A stretch of DNA of 64,000 bases from UBA1351 sp965140555 (GTDB lineage: Bacteria; Bacillota; Clostridia; Lachnospirales; Vallitaleaceae), in the NCBI GenBank assembly GCA_965140555.1, contig OZ223259.1:434001-498000 (forward strand). The letters are read 5' to 3'. The translations under genes were made by a program, and so were the position numbers. The notes under the pieces are model-generated. The model was not told the origin of the DNA. It made no database searches and saw only the letters and a list, made by a program, of their open reading frames with translations. Of this stretch, positions 18,442 through 27,530 are shown one piece after another (positions within the stretch are counted from its first letter, which is position 1; each line of letters opens with the position of its first letter).

Positions 18442-19314
18442 TTATTCCTTGTCCCAATCCGGATTAAACCGATATAATCGAGAGGGACGATGACCGCCAT
18501 CTGATGTCATACGGTCTGTCTCTAATACAAATTTAGCTGTCTTTCGTCTAAAATTGGCTTTTAATAACTGAGTGCCCAATATACGCTCATAGGCACGTTG
18601 TAATTCTGTCAATGTAAACAAATCCGGCATCATTGGAAAAATAACATCCGTATACTCTAATTTATTACGAAGACGTTCAATTCCTTGTTGTAGAATCAGG
18701 CCATGATCAAAGGCAAGCCCTTCCCCTTCCACGAGCTGACGGTCTATCGAAACAAATTTACCCGTTACTTTTCGTGTTACTTGAACAATAGCATATAACC
18801 CTTCGGATTCTCGTGTCAAATCAATACGATAGTAGTTTTTGTCACGATATCCATTGTCCAGCATCTCCCGTTCTTGACGTATATACTTGTACTCTAAGTC
18901 AAACCAAGCTGCCTCTTCTGCGTCTGAATCTGCTTTTGCATCAATTAGTGTTTTATCCACGAGGGATAGGTAGGTCGTACTGATAACCCGTCCTCTCGGG
19001 TCACGGTCCACAACTCCATACGTATAGAGTTGTTCTAAATAAACATCTTTCACACCTGTTTCTTCTTGCAATTCTCTATAGGCTGCCTCGTCTAGAGATT
19101 CCTTCATGCCTACAAAACCACCGGGAAATGCCCACTTTCCTTTATAAGGATGTCCCTTCCGTTTAATGAGCAATACACAAAGACGCTTATGAGGCACCTT
19201 CCGATAATTGTCAGTCTCTGTATCTGTCAATCCGAGGAGCATTATATCCACTGTCACAGATGGTCGTTCATATTTCGTTATATCATAATTTCGAAGAAAT
19301 TCTTGTTCATTCAT
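18442..19314 (-). CDS. Nudix hydrolase with NrtR-like C-terminal domain
   Basis: A 290-residue protein. Residues 20-150 hold a Nudix fold with a complete Nudix box (GFVGMKESLDEAAYRELQEETGV region: G-x5-E-x7-REL-x-EE-x-G). Residues 210-290 form a winged-helix-like tail ending in RPSRLYRFN, as in NrtR regulators that bind ADP-ribose and repress NAD biosynthesis genes. The ATG at 19314 is chosen because AAGGGG lies seven bases before it. An NAD-kinase-like gene lies just upstream on the same strand, which fits a role in NAD metabolism. Whether it is catalytic, regulatory or both is open. Confidence 0.8.
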   Translation of the reverse strand: MNEQEFLRNYDITKYERPSVTVDIMLLGLTDTETDNYRKVPHKRLCVLLIKRKGHPYKGKWAFPGGFVGMKESLDEAAYRELQEETGVKDVYLEQLYTYGVVDRDPRGRVISTTYLSLVDKTLIDAKADSDAEEAAWFDLEYKYIRQEREMLDNGYRDKNYYRIDLTRESEGLYAIVQVTRKVTGKFVSIDRQLVEGEGLAFDHGLILQQGIERLRNKLEYTDVIFPMMPDLFTLTELQRAYERILGTQLLKANFRRKTAKFVLETDRMTSDGGHRPSRLYRFNPDWDKE

Positions 19315-19372
19315 TGCCTTACCCCTTTGCATCCGGTCTTTTTTTCTAGTATAGCATAGGTCGATTCTGACG

Positions 19373-20317
19373 TCATCGTTTTCTCACAAGATGACCTTTT
19401 TGAGAAGCTATGGTTATGGATGCAGTCATACCGGCTGTGAATTCCAAATAATCACTCTCGATTCCATCGCTGAAGATGACACCATCTTCCGGCATATGGG
19501 ATTGAATGTTGAAGGCTTCATCAGCTTCCACTTTCCCAAACGTCAATCCAACTTTGGTTCTTTTCGACGGAAAGGGTTCTCTTACAGCATATAACAACGT
19601 CCCACTATCCCAAGGTAATTGGTATCTCGTTGACCAATCAACAGGATTCTTTGTCATATAGCCCTGTACGCCTCCTGCGCCGGTAAGGACACTTGCCATC
19701 CACCCTGTGCTTCCCATTCCTGTTGATACAATAATACCACTCGATGACTGATTCTCTGACTGGTTGTTAATCGTTATATGATACCTTGAAGAGACATGAC
19801 TTTTGCTTCCGATATAGAAATCATTAACAGCATGAAGGCTACGTCCGTCGTTTAAGTCCACTCGAGCCATGGACACTTGATCGACAGTATGTTTATTGCG
19901 GATAACGTCCATGGTAACTTCCTTCACTTCATCTACTTGAAACGGCAGAAGTATACCATCCCATCGCTCACAATCTGGGTTAATCCCAATAAGCGGTTGA
20001 TCCTCCAAATATTTCATCGTGTTAACAACCATTCCATCCTGACCAATGACCGTCACAATATCTTCAGGACCAAACACACAATTAGGGACGTAATTTCTAT
20101 CCAAAACTTGAACATATCCTATTGTATCCAGTTGTTCATAGAGTCTTTGTACACTTTGTTGATAGGTATCATGTTCCTGTACATAGTCATCAAAGGTGCC
20201 ACCAATAGACTCAATATAAAACTTTGCCTGTTGTATGGTATTATAGCGTTTAATAATCGATTCAAGGGTCGTATCCCGTTTAATAATATAAATTTTTCTA
20301 TCCGTTAACCGTTTCAT
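19373..20317 (-). CDS. NAD kinase-like protein
   Basis: A 314-residue protein of the ATP-NAD kinase superfamily. The diphosphate-binding motif, GGDG in the family, is VIGQDGMVVN near residue 90, so the second glycine is replaced by glutamine. The second conserved block is IIVSTGMGSTGWM near residue 197, and a glycine-rich end is present. A helical N-terminal segment of about 60 residues precedes the fold. NAD kinase makes NADP, but the motif change and divergent second block mean activity is not certain; a related lipid or sugar kinase role is possible. The gene is five bases after the SPFH gene and 59 bases before the Nudix gene. Confidence 0.72.
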   Translation of the reverse strand: MKRLTDRKIYIIKRDTTLESIIKRYNTIQQAKFYIESIGGTFDDYVQEHDTYQQSVQRLYEQLDTIGYVQVLDRNYVPNCVFGPEDIVTVIGQDGMVVNTMKYLEDQPLIGINPDCERWDGILLPFQVDEVKEVTMDVIRNKHTVDQVSMARVDLNDGRSLHAVNDFYIGSKSHVSSRYHITINNQSENQSSSGIIVSTGMGSTGWMASVLTGAGGVQGYMTKNPVDWSTRYQLPWDSGTLLYAVREPFPSKRTKVGLTFGKVEADEAFNIQSHMPEDGVIFSDGIESDYLEFTAGMTASITIASQKGHLVRKR

Positions 20318-20321
20318 CCCA

Positions 20322-21332
20322 TCACCCTCTCATGACCTGTTGCAATAAGTCCGGTGTAATAGTCAGTTGACCGATTTTCTGCGCATTTTCTGCTAATTCT
20401 CCAAATGCTATCGCCATTAATTTCTCCGGTTTCATCTCCATCTTCGAAAGGACTTGAAGCACCTTCTCATCAATATCTTCCAAGCTTTTCATGACAGCAG
20501 ATAAGGCATAGGCATTGGCATCCGCTTCTGCTTTTGTATTCAAACTATTCAAGTCAATTAGTTTCCGGCGTTTTTCCTCCATCATTGTATTAAATAAAAG
20601 CTTCTCCTCCTCCATTTCACTGTTTTTTTCTTGTTTGAATTTCTCTGTTTCCAACTGTTTTTCAAGTATTTGCTTTTTCTTATTTTCAACGGCAATTTTC
20701 GTATTGAACTCATTTTCCTGTATCGTACGCTCCTGCATAATCGAAGCATTTCGGCGTTCGTATATGGCTTCATCGGCATTTTTCAACATTGCCTCTCTTG
20801 CTCTTGCTTCTAAGGCTCTTGATGTATCTTTGTTCGGTAAAAGAGCAAGGATAGACAAGCCTAGAATCTCAATACCCAACAACTCCAGTTCCTCATTCTT
20901 CCTTAATTCCTCCAATACCTTTTTCGTAATACCGTCACTACTTGTTATGGCTTCTTTCATGGAATATGTTTCAATCACCTTTTTCATAATAACACGTACC
21001 TTATTAATGATTTTGTTGGAAAGTCGAGTGGGATCTTCAGATATATAATTGCGGCATTTACTATCCAATGTATAATCCATCATTCCCACAATTTTTCTCG
21101 GCTCTACAATGCGGCAAGCAACTTGCCCTTGAACGGAAAGTGTCTGAAAGTCTGCCGATACTTCTTCAAACATAAAGGGGAGTTCCCTGCTGTTTAGTGG
21201 AATTTTGGCTATGGATGTCGTAGGCGCATAGAAATAGAAAGATAATCCGGCACCTTCTTTCATAATCACCCCATTCTTATAAACCACAACATACTCACTG
21301 GGCTCAAATTTCTTAAATCCTATTCCAAACAT
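20322..21332 (-). CDS. SPFH/band 7 domain protein
   Basis: A 336-residue protein. Residues 8-180 match the SPFH (stomatin/prohibitin/flotillin) fold, and residues 185-285 are a long Lys/Glu/Arg coiled coil, followed by a short globular end. No clear membrane helix is seen, so it would be peripheral. The ATG at 21332 is preferred to upstream in-frame ATGs, since an AAGGA lies 12 bases before it and a TTGACA/TATAAT promoter lies over the earlier starts. The NAD-kinase-like gene follows at once and is probably co-transcribed. Confidence 0.78.
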   Translation of the reverse strand: MFGIGFKKFEPSEYVVVYKNGVIMKEGAGLSFYFYAPTTSIAKIPLNSRELPFMFEEVSADFQTLSVQGQVACRIVEPRKIVGMMDYTLDSKCRNYISEDPTRLSNKIINKVRVIMKKVIETYSMKEAITSSDGITKKVLEELRKNEELELLGIEILGLSILALLPNKDTSRALEARAREAMLKNADEAIYERRNASIMQERTIQENEFNTKIAVENKKKQILEKQLETEKFKQEKNSEMEEEKLLFNTMMEEKRRKLIDLNSLNTKAEADANAYALSAVMKSLEDIDEKVLQVLSKMEMKPEKLMAIAFGELAENAQKIGQLTITPDLLQQVMRG

Positions 21333-21379
21333 AATCTTCAACCATCCTTTCATTGCACAAAATGTTATTATCATAAAGT

Positions 21380-21429
21380 TACTATCAAATGTTAGTATCA
21401 TTATAGTACTATGTTTGGGCAAATGTCAA
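21380..21429 (-). promoter_or_regulatory. promoter with overlapping dyad for SPFH/NAD kinase operon
   Basis: On the minus strand TTGACA (21429-21424) and TATAAT (21405-21400) are 18 bases apart. Just downstream, TACTAACATTTGATAGTA (21397-21380) is a dyad of TACTA and TAGTA arms across the likely transcription start. Such a placement is typical of a repressor operator, but no regulator is identified. Confidence 0.6.
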
Positions 21430-21532
21430 CATATATTTATTATTGACACTCTATAAGTTCGTTATAATGCATCATACTCCGACTTAAAAGGAGCGATTGA
21501 CATTCAAAAACTAACGGATGCTTCCCATTTCC

Positions 21533-22867
21533 TTATTGAATCTGTAGCCAATGCACTGCCTTTGTTTCCACAAATCCGCAGGATTTAGCAAGCTGGATAG
21601 AGGCTCGATTGTCCGATTCAATGTTCATATAGCAAGAGTCACCTTGTTTAAGTATTTCATAACAGATTGCTTGAATTAATCCCTTACCATATCCATGTTT
21701 TCTATAGTCCGGCTTCACATGTAATAAACCGATGGCACCGTCATCATGGCGCATAACCCATCCTGCCCATTGTCCATCTACTCGAATGCCTAGCGCCACA
21801 TCTTTTTCAATTCTTTCTCGAATATAGTCGACAGATGTGTACGCCTGATAATCATACTGTTCAAAAATCCAATCTGCATCCTCCCTAGAAAGGTTTTCTA
21901 TGAATTCTCCTAGGTCCGGTTTCCTAATTTCTTCATCTTCTTCATTGTCCTCATGAGCTTTTACCATAGCCAATGCGTTTGACTCTGATAGCTCAAATGC
22001 CAATGTCGATAATCGCCATTTTTCTTCATGATCCTTTGTTATAACCGGAAGCATCCAATCCTCTACCGTGGCAAAATGTGTTGGCCAATGAGGCATATTT
22101 GAAAGGATACTCTTGAGCTTCTCCGGATCTTCCTCCTCCATATATACATAGGTCCACAATTGATCGCTATATCCTTGTATACATATTCCGAAGGTGTCTA
22201 CATGGATATACTCACATCCATATGTTTTGGCAAAGTAAGCCATATTGGGCTTCACCATACCTAACTTTTTAAGGGTTCCCTCAAAGGTTAATTCCATGGG
22301 TATATCCAGCACTTCCGTCTTCACTAATGCTATCTGTTCAAAGGTGCATCGAACAATCCAAGGCATGATACTTTTCATCTTTGCAAATGCCTCGTAATCA
22401 TACGATGAATCATAATAGTGAAAGAGCGTACTTAGTGCCGTTCCATGACAACCTATAAGTAAGGTTTCTCCCTCATGCCGTGATAAAACATCGCGTAGCG
22501 CCTTCACATTCCGCTCCTCAACTTCAGCTAAGCACTCCCCATCCTCTAATTTGTAGGAAAAGTCTTCCCACTGTCGCTTTGCAAATCCTATGAAATCTTC
22601 AATCCATTCCTTCGCAATTGTACGTTCTCTAAATCCATCAATGACTTCAATTTCCAAGCCTGCTCTTTCGGCAAAAGGCCTCACCGTTTCCAGCGTACGT
22701 GTATAGGGGCTTGACAGCACTCTATCAATACTTTTATCCATAAAAAAAGTAGCCAATCCTTCTGCATCTCGCTTACCTTTAGCCGATAGGGGGCGCGTCG
22801 GGTCATGGGGATGGCGGTAATCCGGTTTGGCATGTCTTGCAAAATAAATAACCGTTATTTGATTCAT
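21533..22867 (-). CDS. histidine phosphatase-GNAT acetyltransferase fusion
   Basis: A 444-residue two-domain protein. Residues 1-190 are a histidine phosphatase (phosphoglycerate mutase-like) domain with YFARHAKPD near residue 8, giving the catalytic RHx motif, and a second catalytic histidine in LLIGCHGTALS near 143. The last 150 residues are a GNAT N-acetyltransferase, with LLHVKPDYRKHGYGKGLIQA forming the acetyl-CoA loop and a final NRASIQLAKSCGF. The ATG at 22867 has a GAGGAG site seven bases before it. Both activities look intact; substrates are unknown. It lies 41 bases after the GrpB gene on the same strand. Confidence 0.85.
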   Translation of the reverse strand: MNQITVIYFARHAKPDYRHPHDPTRPLSAKGKRDAEGLATFFMDKSIDRVLSSPYTRTLETVRPFAERAGLEIEVIDGFRERTIAKEWIEDFIGFAKRQWEDFSYKLEDGECLAEVEERNVKALRDVLSRHEGETLLIGCHGTALSTLFHYYDSSYDYEAFAKMKSIMPWIVRCTFEQIALVKTEVLDIPMELTFEGTLKKLGMVKPNMAYFAKTYGCEYIHVDTFGICIQGYSDQLWTYVYMEEEDPEKLKSILSNMPHWPTHFATVEDWMLPVITKDHEEKWRLSTLAFELSESNALAMVKAHEDNEEDEEIRKPDLGEFIENLSREDADWIFEQYDYQAYTSVDYIRERIEKDVALGIRVDGQWAGWVMRHDDGAIGLLHVKPDYRKHGYGKGLIQAICYEILKQGDSCYMNIESDNRASIQLAKSCGFVETKAVHWLQIQ

Positions 22868-22908
22868 AATATGCTCCTCACCTTGTTGTGTCTTATTTCT
22901 CATTTCCT

Positions 22909-23478
22909 TTATTTTTCATTAATCTTTCGAATACGTTCCAGTGCTTCTTCCGGCATACCTTCTGCTTCAAGAAAACCCAGAATAAGGGCCGTTTTTCCAT
23001 CAATATAGCTATCTATATCATAAGTATAGTCTGTAGCCAGTTGTCTTTTTAACCGGCTATAAGCTTCAACCGCTCTCGGATTCTCCCTTAAATGCTTACG
23101 AATCAGCAAGTGATTGATAACATTCTCACTTCCCTCCATGCATACATACAAGTGATGTTCCATAGAGGTTACCTTTTCCGGCTCATAAGAATCCGTCGGG
23201 TTCATCACTTCCCTATTCTTCACGCCATAATTACCAACATGTTCATAGCCAAGGGTTAATAGGGCTTCAATTACCTTTCTTGATGTCTCCACATCCTGTA
23301 CGATAATATCAATATCTAGAATAGGCTTCGCCCATAGTCCCTGTACGGATGTACTTCCGACATGTTCTATCTGACATTCTATACCTCTTAATACGTCTTC
23401 ATAAGCCCTTTTAGCCTGTTCAAAGGCATCCTTCCACTTTGGATTATAAGGGACAACTTCGATTCTTCTACGTTCCAT
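22909..23478 (-). CDS. GrpB family nucleotidyltransferase-like protein
   Basis: A 189-residue protein of the GrpB family (UPF0157), which shares the nucleotidyltransferase fold. The pattern VVPYNPKWKDAFEQ near residue 7, then EHVGSTSVQGLWAKPILDIDII near 40-58 with the paired DID acidic residues, is characteristic. Some homologues are fused to dephospho-CoA kinase; this one is single-domain. AAAGGAG lies before the ATG. The biological role is not established. Confidence 0.88.
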   Translation of the reverse strand: MERRRIEVVPYNPKWKDAFEQAKRAYEDVLRGIECQIEHVGSTSVQGLWAKPILDIDIIVQDVETSRKVIEALLTLGYEHVGNYGVKNREVMNPTDSYEPEKVTSMEHHLYVCMEGSENVINHLLIRKHLRENPRAVEAYSRLKRQLATDYTYDIDSYIDGKTALILGFLEAEGMPEEALERIRKINEK

Positions 23479-23535
23479 TATTCGCTCCTTTATAACTCAG
23501 TCTTAATGCTTCTAGTGTGCTGGTACACTAGATGA

Positions 23536-23946
23536 TTAGATTATAATGCCATTACAGTGATCGACTTCATGTTGAATAATTTGAGCAATATAGCCCGTGT
23601 ACTTTTGTCGTTGTTTTTGAAAGTTTCGATCTTGATATTCCACTTCGATGTCTTTATAGCGTGTTATTTTTCTAACACCACTTAAAGAGAGGCATCCTTC
23701 TTCTGCTTCATAAGCACCTGTTTTTTTTACAATAACAGGATTGAGCATCGCCACATTCATAAAACCTATATTCACAGCGATAATACGCTTCTTAACACCT
23801 ATCATATTGGCAGCTAAACCGACACACCCTTGCTCATTCGCCTTTAATGTATCCAGCAAATCTTGAACCACCTGATCATCTGCCTGTGTTGCTTCAGTCG
23901 ACGGCTGATTCAAAAAAAGTACATCTTTCATAATCTTTTGTTCCAT
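23536..23946 (-). CDS. def: peptide deformylase
   Basis: A 136-residue peptide deformylase, which removes the formyl group from new proteins using a bound metal. All three family motifs are visible: GCVGLAANMIG (motif 1, usual GxGLAAxQ, here N in place of Q) near residue 40, EGCLSLSG (motif 2) near 83, and QHEVDHCNG (motif 3, HExDH) near 122. The asparagine in motif 1 is an unusual replacement for the conserved glutamine, also found in short Clostridia deformylases of this kind. It is short because the C-terminal helix is missing. An AGGAG site precedes the start. Confidence 0.86.
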   Translation of the reverse strand: MEQKIMKDVLFLNQPSTEATQADDQVVQDLLDTLKANEQGCVGLAANMIGVKKRIIAVNIGFMNVAMLNPVIVKKTGAYEAEEGCLSLSGVRKITRYKDIEVEYQDRNFQKQRQKYTGYIAQIIQHEVDHCNGIII

Positions 23947-24042
23947 AGTCTAATCTCCTGTTCTTTGGTAATCTTCTATTCCTTCCATCCATTATACGTT
24001 ATTCCTCCCTTAATGGAAACGATAATCTATGCAGGAACTCTA

Positions 24043-24071
24043 TTGGTTCTTTTGAAATTATATAGTACAAT
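24043..24071 (+). promoter_or_regulatory. promoter of the flavin reductase gene
   Basis: TTGGTT at 24043-24048 and TACAAT at 24066-24071 are 17 bases apart, about 40 bases before the ATG at 24110. Confidence 0.5.
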
Positions 24072-24109
24072 ATAAAGTAAACTACAACATGAATGAAAGG
24101 ACACGACTT

Positions 24110-24646
24110 ATGAAAAACTATATTCAAGTATTCGATTACGCCGAAACCATTATGAAAAAACTAGGGAAAGGCATCCTACTAACAACAAAAGCCGAGGATA
24201 AAGTTAATAGTATGGTTATCTCATGGGGTGCACTGGGCATTGAATGGCACAAGCCCGTTTTTATTACCTATGTTCGAGAACATCGCTTTACCCATGAATT
24301 ACTCCAAAAAAATGGTGAATTTACCATTAATATACCCCTTACTGATTTTGATAAGACGATTTTTGAAATCTGCGGGAGTAAAAGCGGTCGGAATATGGAC
24401 AAAATTCGTGAATCCGGCTTAACCTTAGTGGAATCCGATGCGATAACTGTCCCCGGGATTAAAGAATTTGCCCTAACCCTTGAGTGTAAAGTGGTCTATA
24501 AAACGGTTCAAACAACAGCAACTATGACTCAAGGCAATAAGGAGCGCTTTTATCCTCATGATGACGATGCGACTTATGTCGATGCTAAGAAAGACTACCA
24601 CACCGCCTTTTACGGCGAAATAGTAAAAGCATATATCCTCGAATAA
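24110..24646 (+). CDS. flavin reductase family protein
   Basis: A 178-residue protein of the flavin-reductase-like, FMN-binding split-barrel family. The pattern MVISWGALGIEWHKPVFITYVR near residue 34 and FTINIPL near 76 marks the FMN site. The ATG at 24110 is chosen because AAAGGA lies nine bases before it. The gene is monocistronic or followed by the M23 peptidase gene 39 bases on. The physiological electron donor and acceptor are not known. Confidence 0.83.
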   Translation: MKNYIQVFDYAETIMKKLGKGILLTTKAEDKVNSMVISWGALGIEWHKPVFITYVREHRFTHELLQKNGEFTINIPLTDFDKTIFEICGSKSGRNMDKIRESGLTLVESDAITVPGIKEFALTLECKVVYKTVQTTATMTQGNKERFYPHDDDATYVDAKKDYHTAFYGEIVKAYILE

Positions 24647-24685
24647 GGGGATTTATGCTACTTGATGATGAGAGGAAATAATTCT

Positions 24686-25591
24686 ATGAAAAAAATAGCT
24701 TCTATTTCAAAAAAACTTCAGTTTTTAGGACTTCTGGGTTTGCCTATCTTTTTTTCTGACTTACTTATTTGGAAATTATTATGGTTATTTTGGTTATTCG
24801 CCCTCGTTCCCTTCGTCTATGAGTTCAAAATCTATTATCAATCCTTCCGACAACTATTCGGATTACCTTACACCTTCATACGTTATAAATTCAAGTTACC
24901 GGACGTTCATACCTATGAGCCTTCCATGACTTATAGCCTTCCATTCAATGGAGAATGGATTGTCGTTAACGGCAGTGTTCTAAAACCTATGTCTCATTCA
25001 TGGAACATTACCTCACAACGCTATGCTTATGATTTTGTTCAACTTGACCCCTCATCGTCTACCCATCATGGGGATCCTATGGTTCTAGATAATTACTATT
25101 GTTATGGTAAAGAAGTCACCGCACCGGCTGATGGCATTATCGTATCGGCTATTGACCGTTATCCGGATAGTCCCATCGATAAAAAAGGCCGAGCAGTCTG
25201 CTCAGCCAATGATATACGTGGTAATCACCTCATAATAAAGCATTCTGATAACGAATACAGTCTGCTCGCCCATTTAAAACCGGGCAGTCTCATCGTTCAT
25301 GCCGGACAATCTGTTAAAAGGGGGGATTCCCTTGCTCAATGCGGCAACTCCGGAAATACCTCTGAGCCGCATCTCCACTTTCAACTTCAAAGCAGTCCTA
25401 ACTTTTATACAGCGGCAGGATTACCCCTTTCCTTCGGTCTTATTGATGCAAAACCCCTATCACATTACAATCATTATGATCCTCGTCCTACATTAAACGA
25501 TCCTCTCTACAAAACCAACGGTAATATTTGCTATATTCATCGTGGTATGGCTGTATCGAATCAATTACATCATGCTCCCAATAAGGCCTAG
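24686..25591 (+). CDS. M23 family metallopeptidase
   Basis: A 301-residue protein. One or two membrane helices (about residues 10-48) are followed by an M23/LytM peptidase domain (residues 120-250). The zinc ligands are seen in GNHLIIKH near 175, LLAHLKPGS near 190, and EPHLHFQL near 230, so the catalytic set is complete. It probably acts on cell-wall peptides on the outer face of the membrane. AGAGGA lies before the ATG. Its 3' end overlaps the convergent gene at 25565-25801 by 27 bases. Confidence 0.86.
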   Translation: MKKIASISKKLQFLGLLGLPIFFSDLLIWKLLWLFWLFALVPFVYEFKIYYQSFRQLFGLPYTFIRYKFKLPDVHTYEPSMTYSLPFNGEWIVVNGSVLKPMSHSWNITSQRYAYDFVQLDPSSSTHHGDPMVLDNYYCYGKEVTAPADGIIVSAIDRYPDSPIDKKGRAVCSANDIRGNHLIIKHSDNEYSLLAHLKPGSLIVHAGQSVKRGDSLAQCGNSGNTSEPHLHFQLQSSPNFYTAAGLPLSFGLIDAKPLSHYNHYDPRPTLNDPLYKTNGNICYIHRGMAVSNQLHHAPNKA

Positions 25592-25801
25592 AACGAAAAT
25601 TATGGCACCGATAATCAAGGATGCCTTGCCATAATTACGCAGTGTCTCTCTTTGAGCAGCTACTGCCAAATATATGACTCCAATGACGTTAACAATGGGA
25701 ATTGCCAAGAGAATAAGGAGCCCTATCCATTCTCCAATTCCCACTGTTTCATCTGGATAATGAACTTTTTCCGGCCAATCAATTCTATCATTTGTACTCA
25801 T
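25565..25801 (-). CDS. small two-helix membrane protein
   Basis: A 78-residue protein with a short charged N-terminus and two hydrophobic helices (about residues 24-48 and 58-78). A GGGAGG site precedes the ATG by six bases. Its end overlaps the end of the M23 gene on the other strand. Proteins of this layout are common in Clostridia and have no assigned role. Confidence 0.62.
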   Translation of the reverse strand: MSTNDRIDWPEKVHYPDETVGIGEWIGLLILLAIPIVNVIGVIYLAVAAQRETLRNYGKASLIIGAIIFVLGLIGSMM

Positions 25802-26001
25802 CTATGTACCTCCCTCAACTAATTACTCTTCCGCCTCTTATTCAGCTATCGGCAAACTAAATTCACTGAATACTTGATATCACTTACTCCATTATACATG
25901 AAACGTCGTGCATTTTCTATAGATTATCCATATGTGTATGCGTAAAGGCGTCACCAAATTTCAAGCCAAACCCACTTGTAACCGATTTGGCCTTTCCTTA
26001 G

Positions 26002-27477
26002 TCATAAAGGAAACGTATTGGACTTCATTAACGGAAACATAATGGATTCCCGAATATTATCCTTTCCTGTAAGGACTTGGAAGACACGATCAATCCCCAT
26101 GCCCCAACCGGATATAGGGGGCATTCCATATTCCATTGCTCGAATATAATCCTCGTCCATCATCATGGCTTCTTCATCACCATTTGCCTTACAACGTGCT
26201 TGTTCAACAAGTCTTTCTCGCTGTTCCATAGGATCTACAAGTTCTGAATAGGCATTAATAATTTCTGCCCCATTAATAATGAGTTGAAAACGGTCCACCA
26301 CGTCAGGATTCTCATCATTAGCTCGTGCAAGGGGTGATAAATCTGTAGGATGTTGGATTAGGAAAGTCGGTGCAATAATCTTAGGACGACTTACCTTTTT
26401 GTATAACAAATCAATCAAATTACCTCTTCCCATCGCTTCAAGAGAATCTGTTGTGTCCAGAGCTATCTCTTTCTCATGAATAGCTTCTAAAAGTGCCTCA
26501 GCTGTTTTGTAAAGGTTGATATCAATTCCTGAATCTTCCAGAACAATATCCCTAAAACTAACAATACGCCAGTCACCGGAAAAATCAATATCTCTTCCGT
26601 TTACTGTCATTGTTGATGTTTGCCATATCTTTGTAATGACCGTTGATAACATATTCTGTAAGAACCGCATATTATCGGCATAATTATAGTATGCACAATA
26701 GCCTTCAAGCATGGTAAAGTCCTGTAGATGCGTGGCATCTATCCCTTCATTACGAAAACAGCGTGCAAATTCAAAGACTTTTGTAAACCCTCCGACAATG
26801 GCCCTTTTGAGATACGTCTCCGGTGCAATACGCATGTATACATCCATATCTAATGCATTATGATGCGATGTGAAGGGTCGTGCTGTCGCGCCTGACGGAT
26901 GGTCAATCAAAACCGGCGTTTCAATCTCAATGTACTCATGATCTTCCAAATATCTTCGAATCTCTTTAATAAATTGATATTTTTTCAAGAATCGGTCTTT
27001 CGTTTCATCATGCATACATAGGTCCAGATACCGTTGTCTTTGACGTATTTCCACATCATTGACACCATGGAATTTTTCAGGTAATGGTCTGAATGCTTTT
27101 CCCAGAAACTGTACCGTTGTCGCTCGTATGGTTTTCTCCCCTGCATGTGTTGTAAAAACCTCACCTTCAATTCCCATAAAATCACCAATATCGAAGGCTT
27201 TCTTGAAGTAGTCATAAGTATCCTCTCCCAGACTATCTTTCTTCATGGCAATTTGTAATCTACCTTCTACATCCGCTAATGTAACAAAGGAAAGTTTACC
27301 CATTTTCCGCATAGTCATGACTCTACCTGCTACTTTCACTTGTTGTATCCCATCACTGAGAGTAGCCGCTTCTTTCAAGCTGTGCGTAATCTCAAATCTC
27401 TCGGGATAAGGATTTTCCTGTTCCTTTACATAGTTAAACTTTGCCATTCTTGCTTCATAAAACTTGTTATCGATCAT
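26002..27477 (-). CDS. lysS: lysyl-tRNA synthetase (class II)
   Basis: A 491-residue class II lysyl-tRNA synthetase. Residues 45-145 are the OB-fold anticodon-binding domain; the catalytic core carries motif 1 (ETPVLIDHPSGATARPF near 185), motif 2 (FEFARCFRNEGID near 240) and motif 3 (GWGMGIDRV near 457). Length and order are typical. Expression is probably controlled by the T-box leader directly upstream, which would respond to uncharged tRNA-Lys. A GAAAGGAAG site precedes the ATG. No other genes share the transcript on the upstream side. Confidence 0.96.
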   Translation of the reverse strand: MIDNKFYEARMAKFNYVKEQENPYPERFEITHSLKEAATLSDGIQQVKVAGRVMTMRKMGKLSFVTLADVEGRLQIAMKKDSLGEDTYDYFKKAFDIGDFMGIEGEVFTTHAGEKTIRATTVQFLGKAFRPLPEKFHGVNDVEIRQRQRYLDLCMHDETKDRFLKKYQFIKEIRRYLEDHEYIEIETPVLIDHPSGATARPFTSHHNALDMDVYMRIAPETYLKRAIVGGFTKVFEFARCFRNEGIDATHLQDFTMLEGYCAYYNYADNMRFLQNMLSTVITKIWQTSTMTVNGRDIDFSGDWRIVSFRDIVLEDSGIDINLYKTAEALLEAIHEKEIALDTTDSLEAMGRGNLIDLLYKKVSRPKIIAPTFLIQHPTDLSPLARANDENPDVVDRFQLIINGAEIINAYSELVDPMEQRERLVEQARCKANGDEEAMMMDEDYIRAMEYGMPPISGWGMGIDRVFQVLTGKDNIRESIMFPLMKSNTFPL

Positions 27478-27530
27478 GTTCTCTTCTTCCTTTCAATCCA
27501 ACATTGTTTGGGGAAGAGAATTTTTTATAC

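Noticed and set aside
20515..21048. Long plus-strand open frame (177 codons) opposite the SPFH gene
   Set aside because: It is antisense to a clear coiled-coil coding region and consists of Ser/Phe/Leu runs, the expected shadow of Lys/Glu-rich codons; no ribosome site.
21443..21590. TTGACA, TATAAT-like box and AAAAGGAG site on the plus strand, followed by an open frame of about 30 codons
   Set aside because: The promoter spacing is only 14 bases, there is no start codon after the ribosome-like site, and the frame overlaps the end of the phosphatase-GNAT gene. At best a relic.
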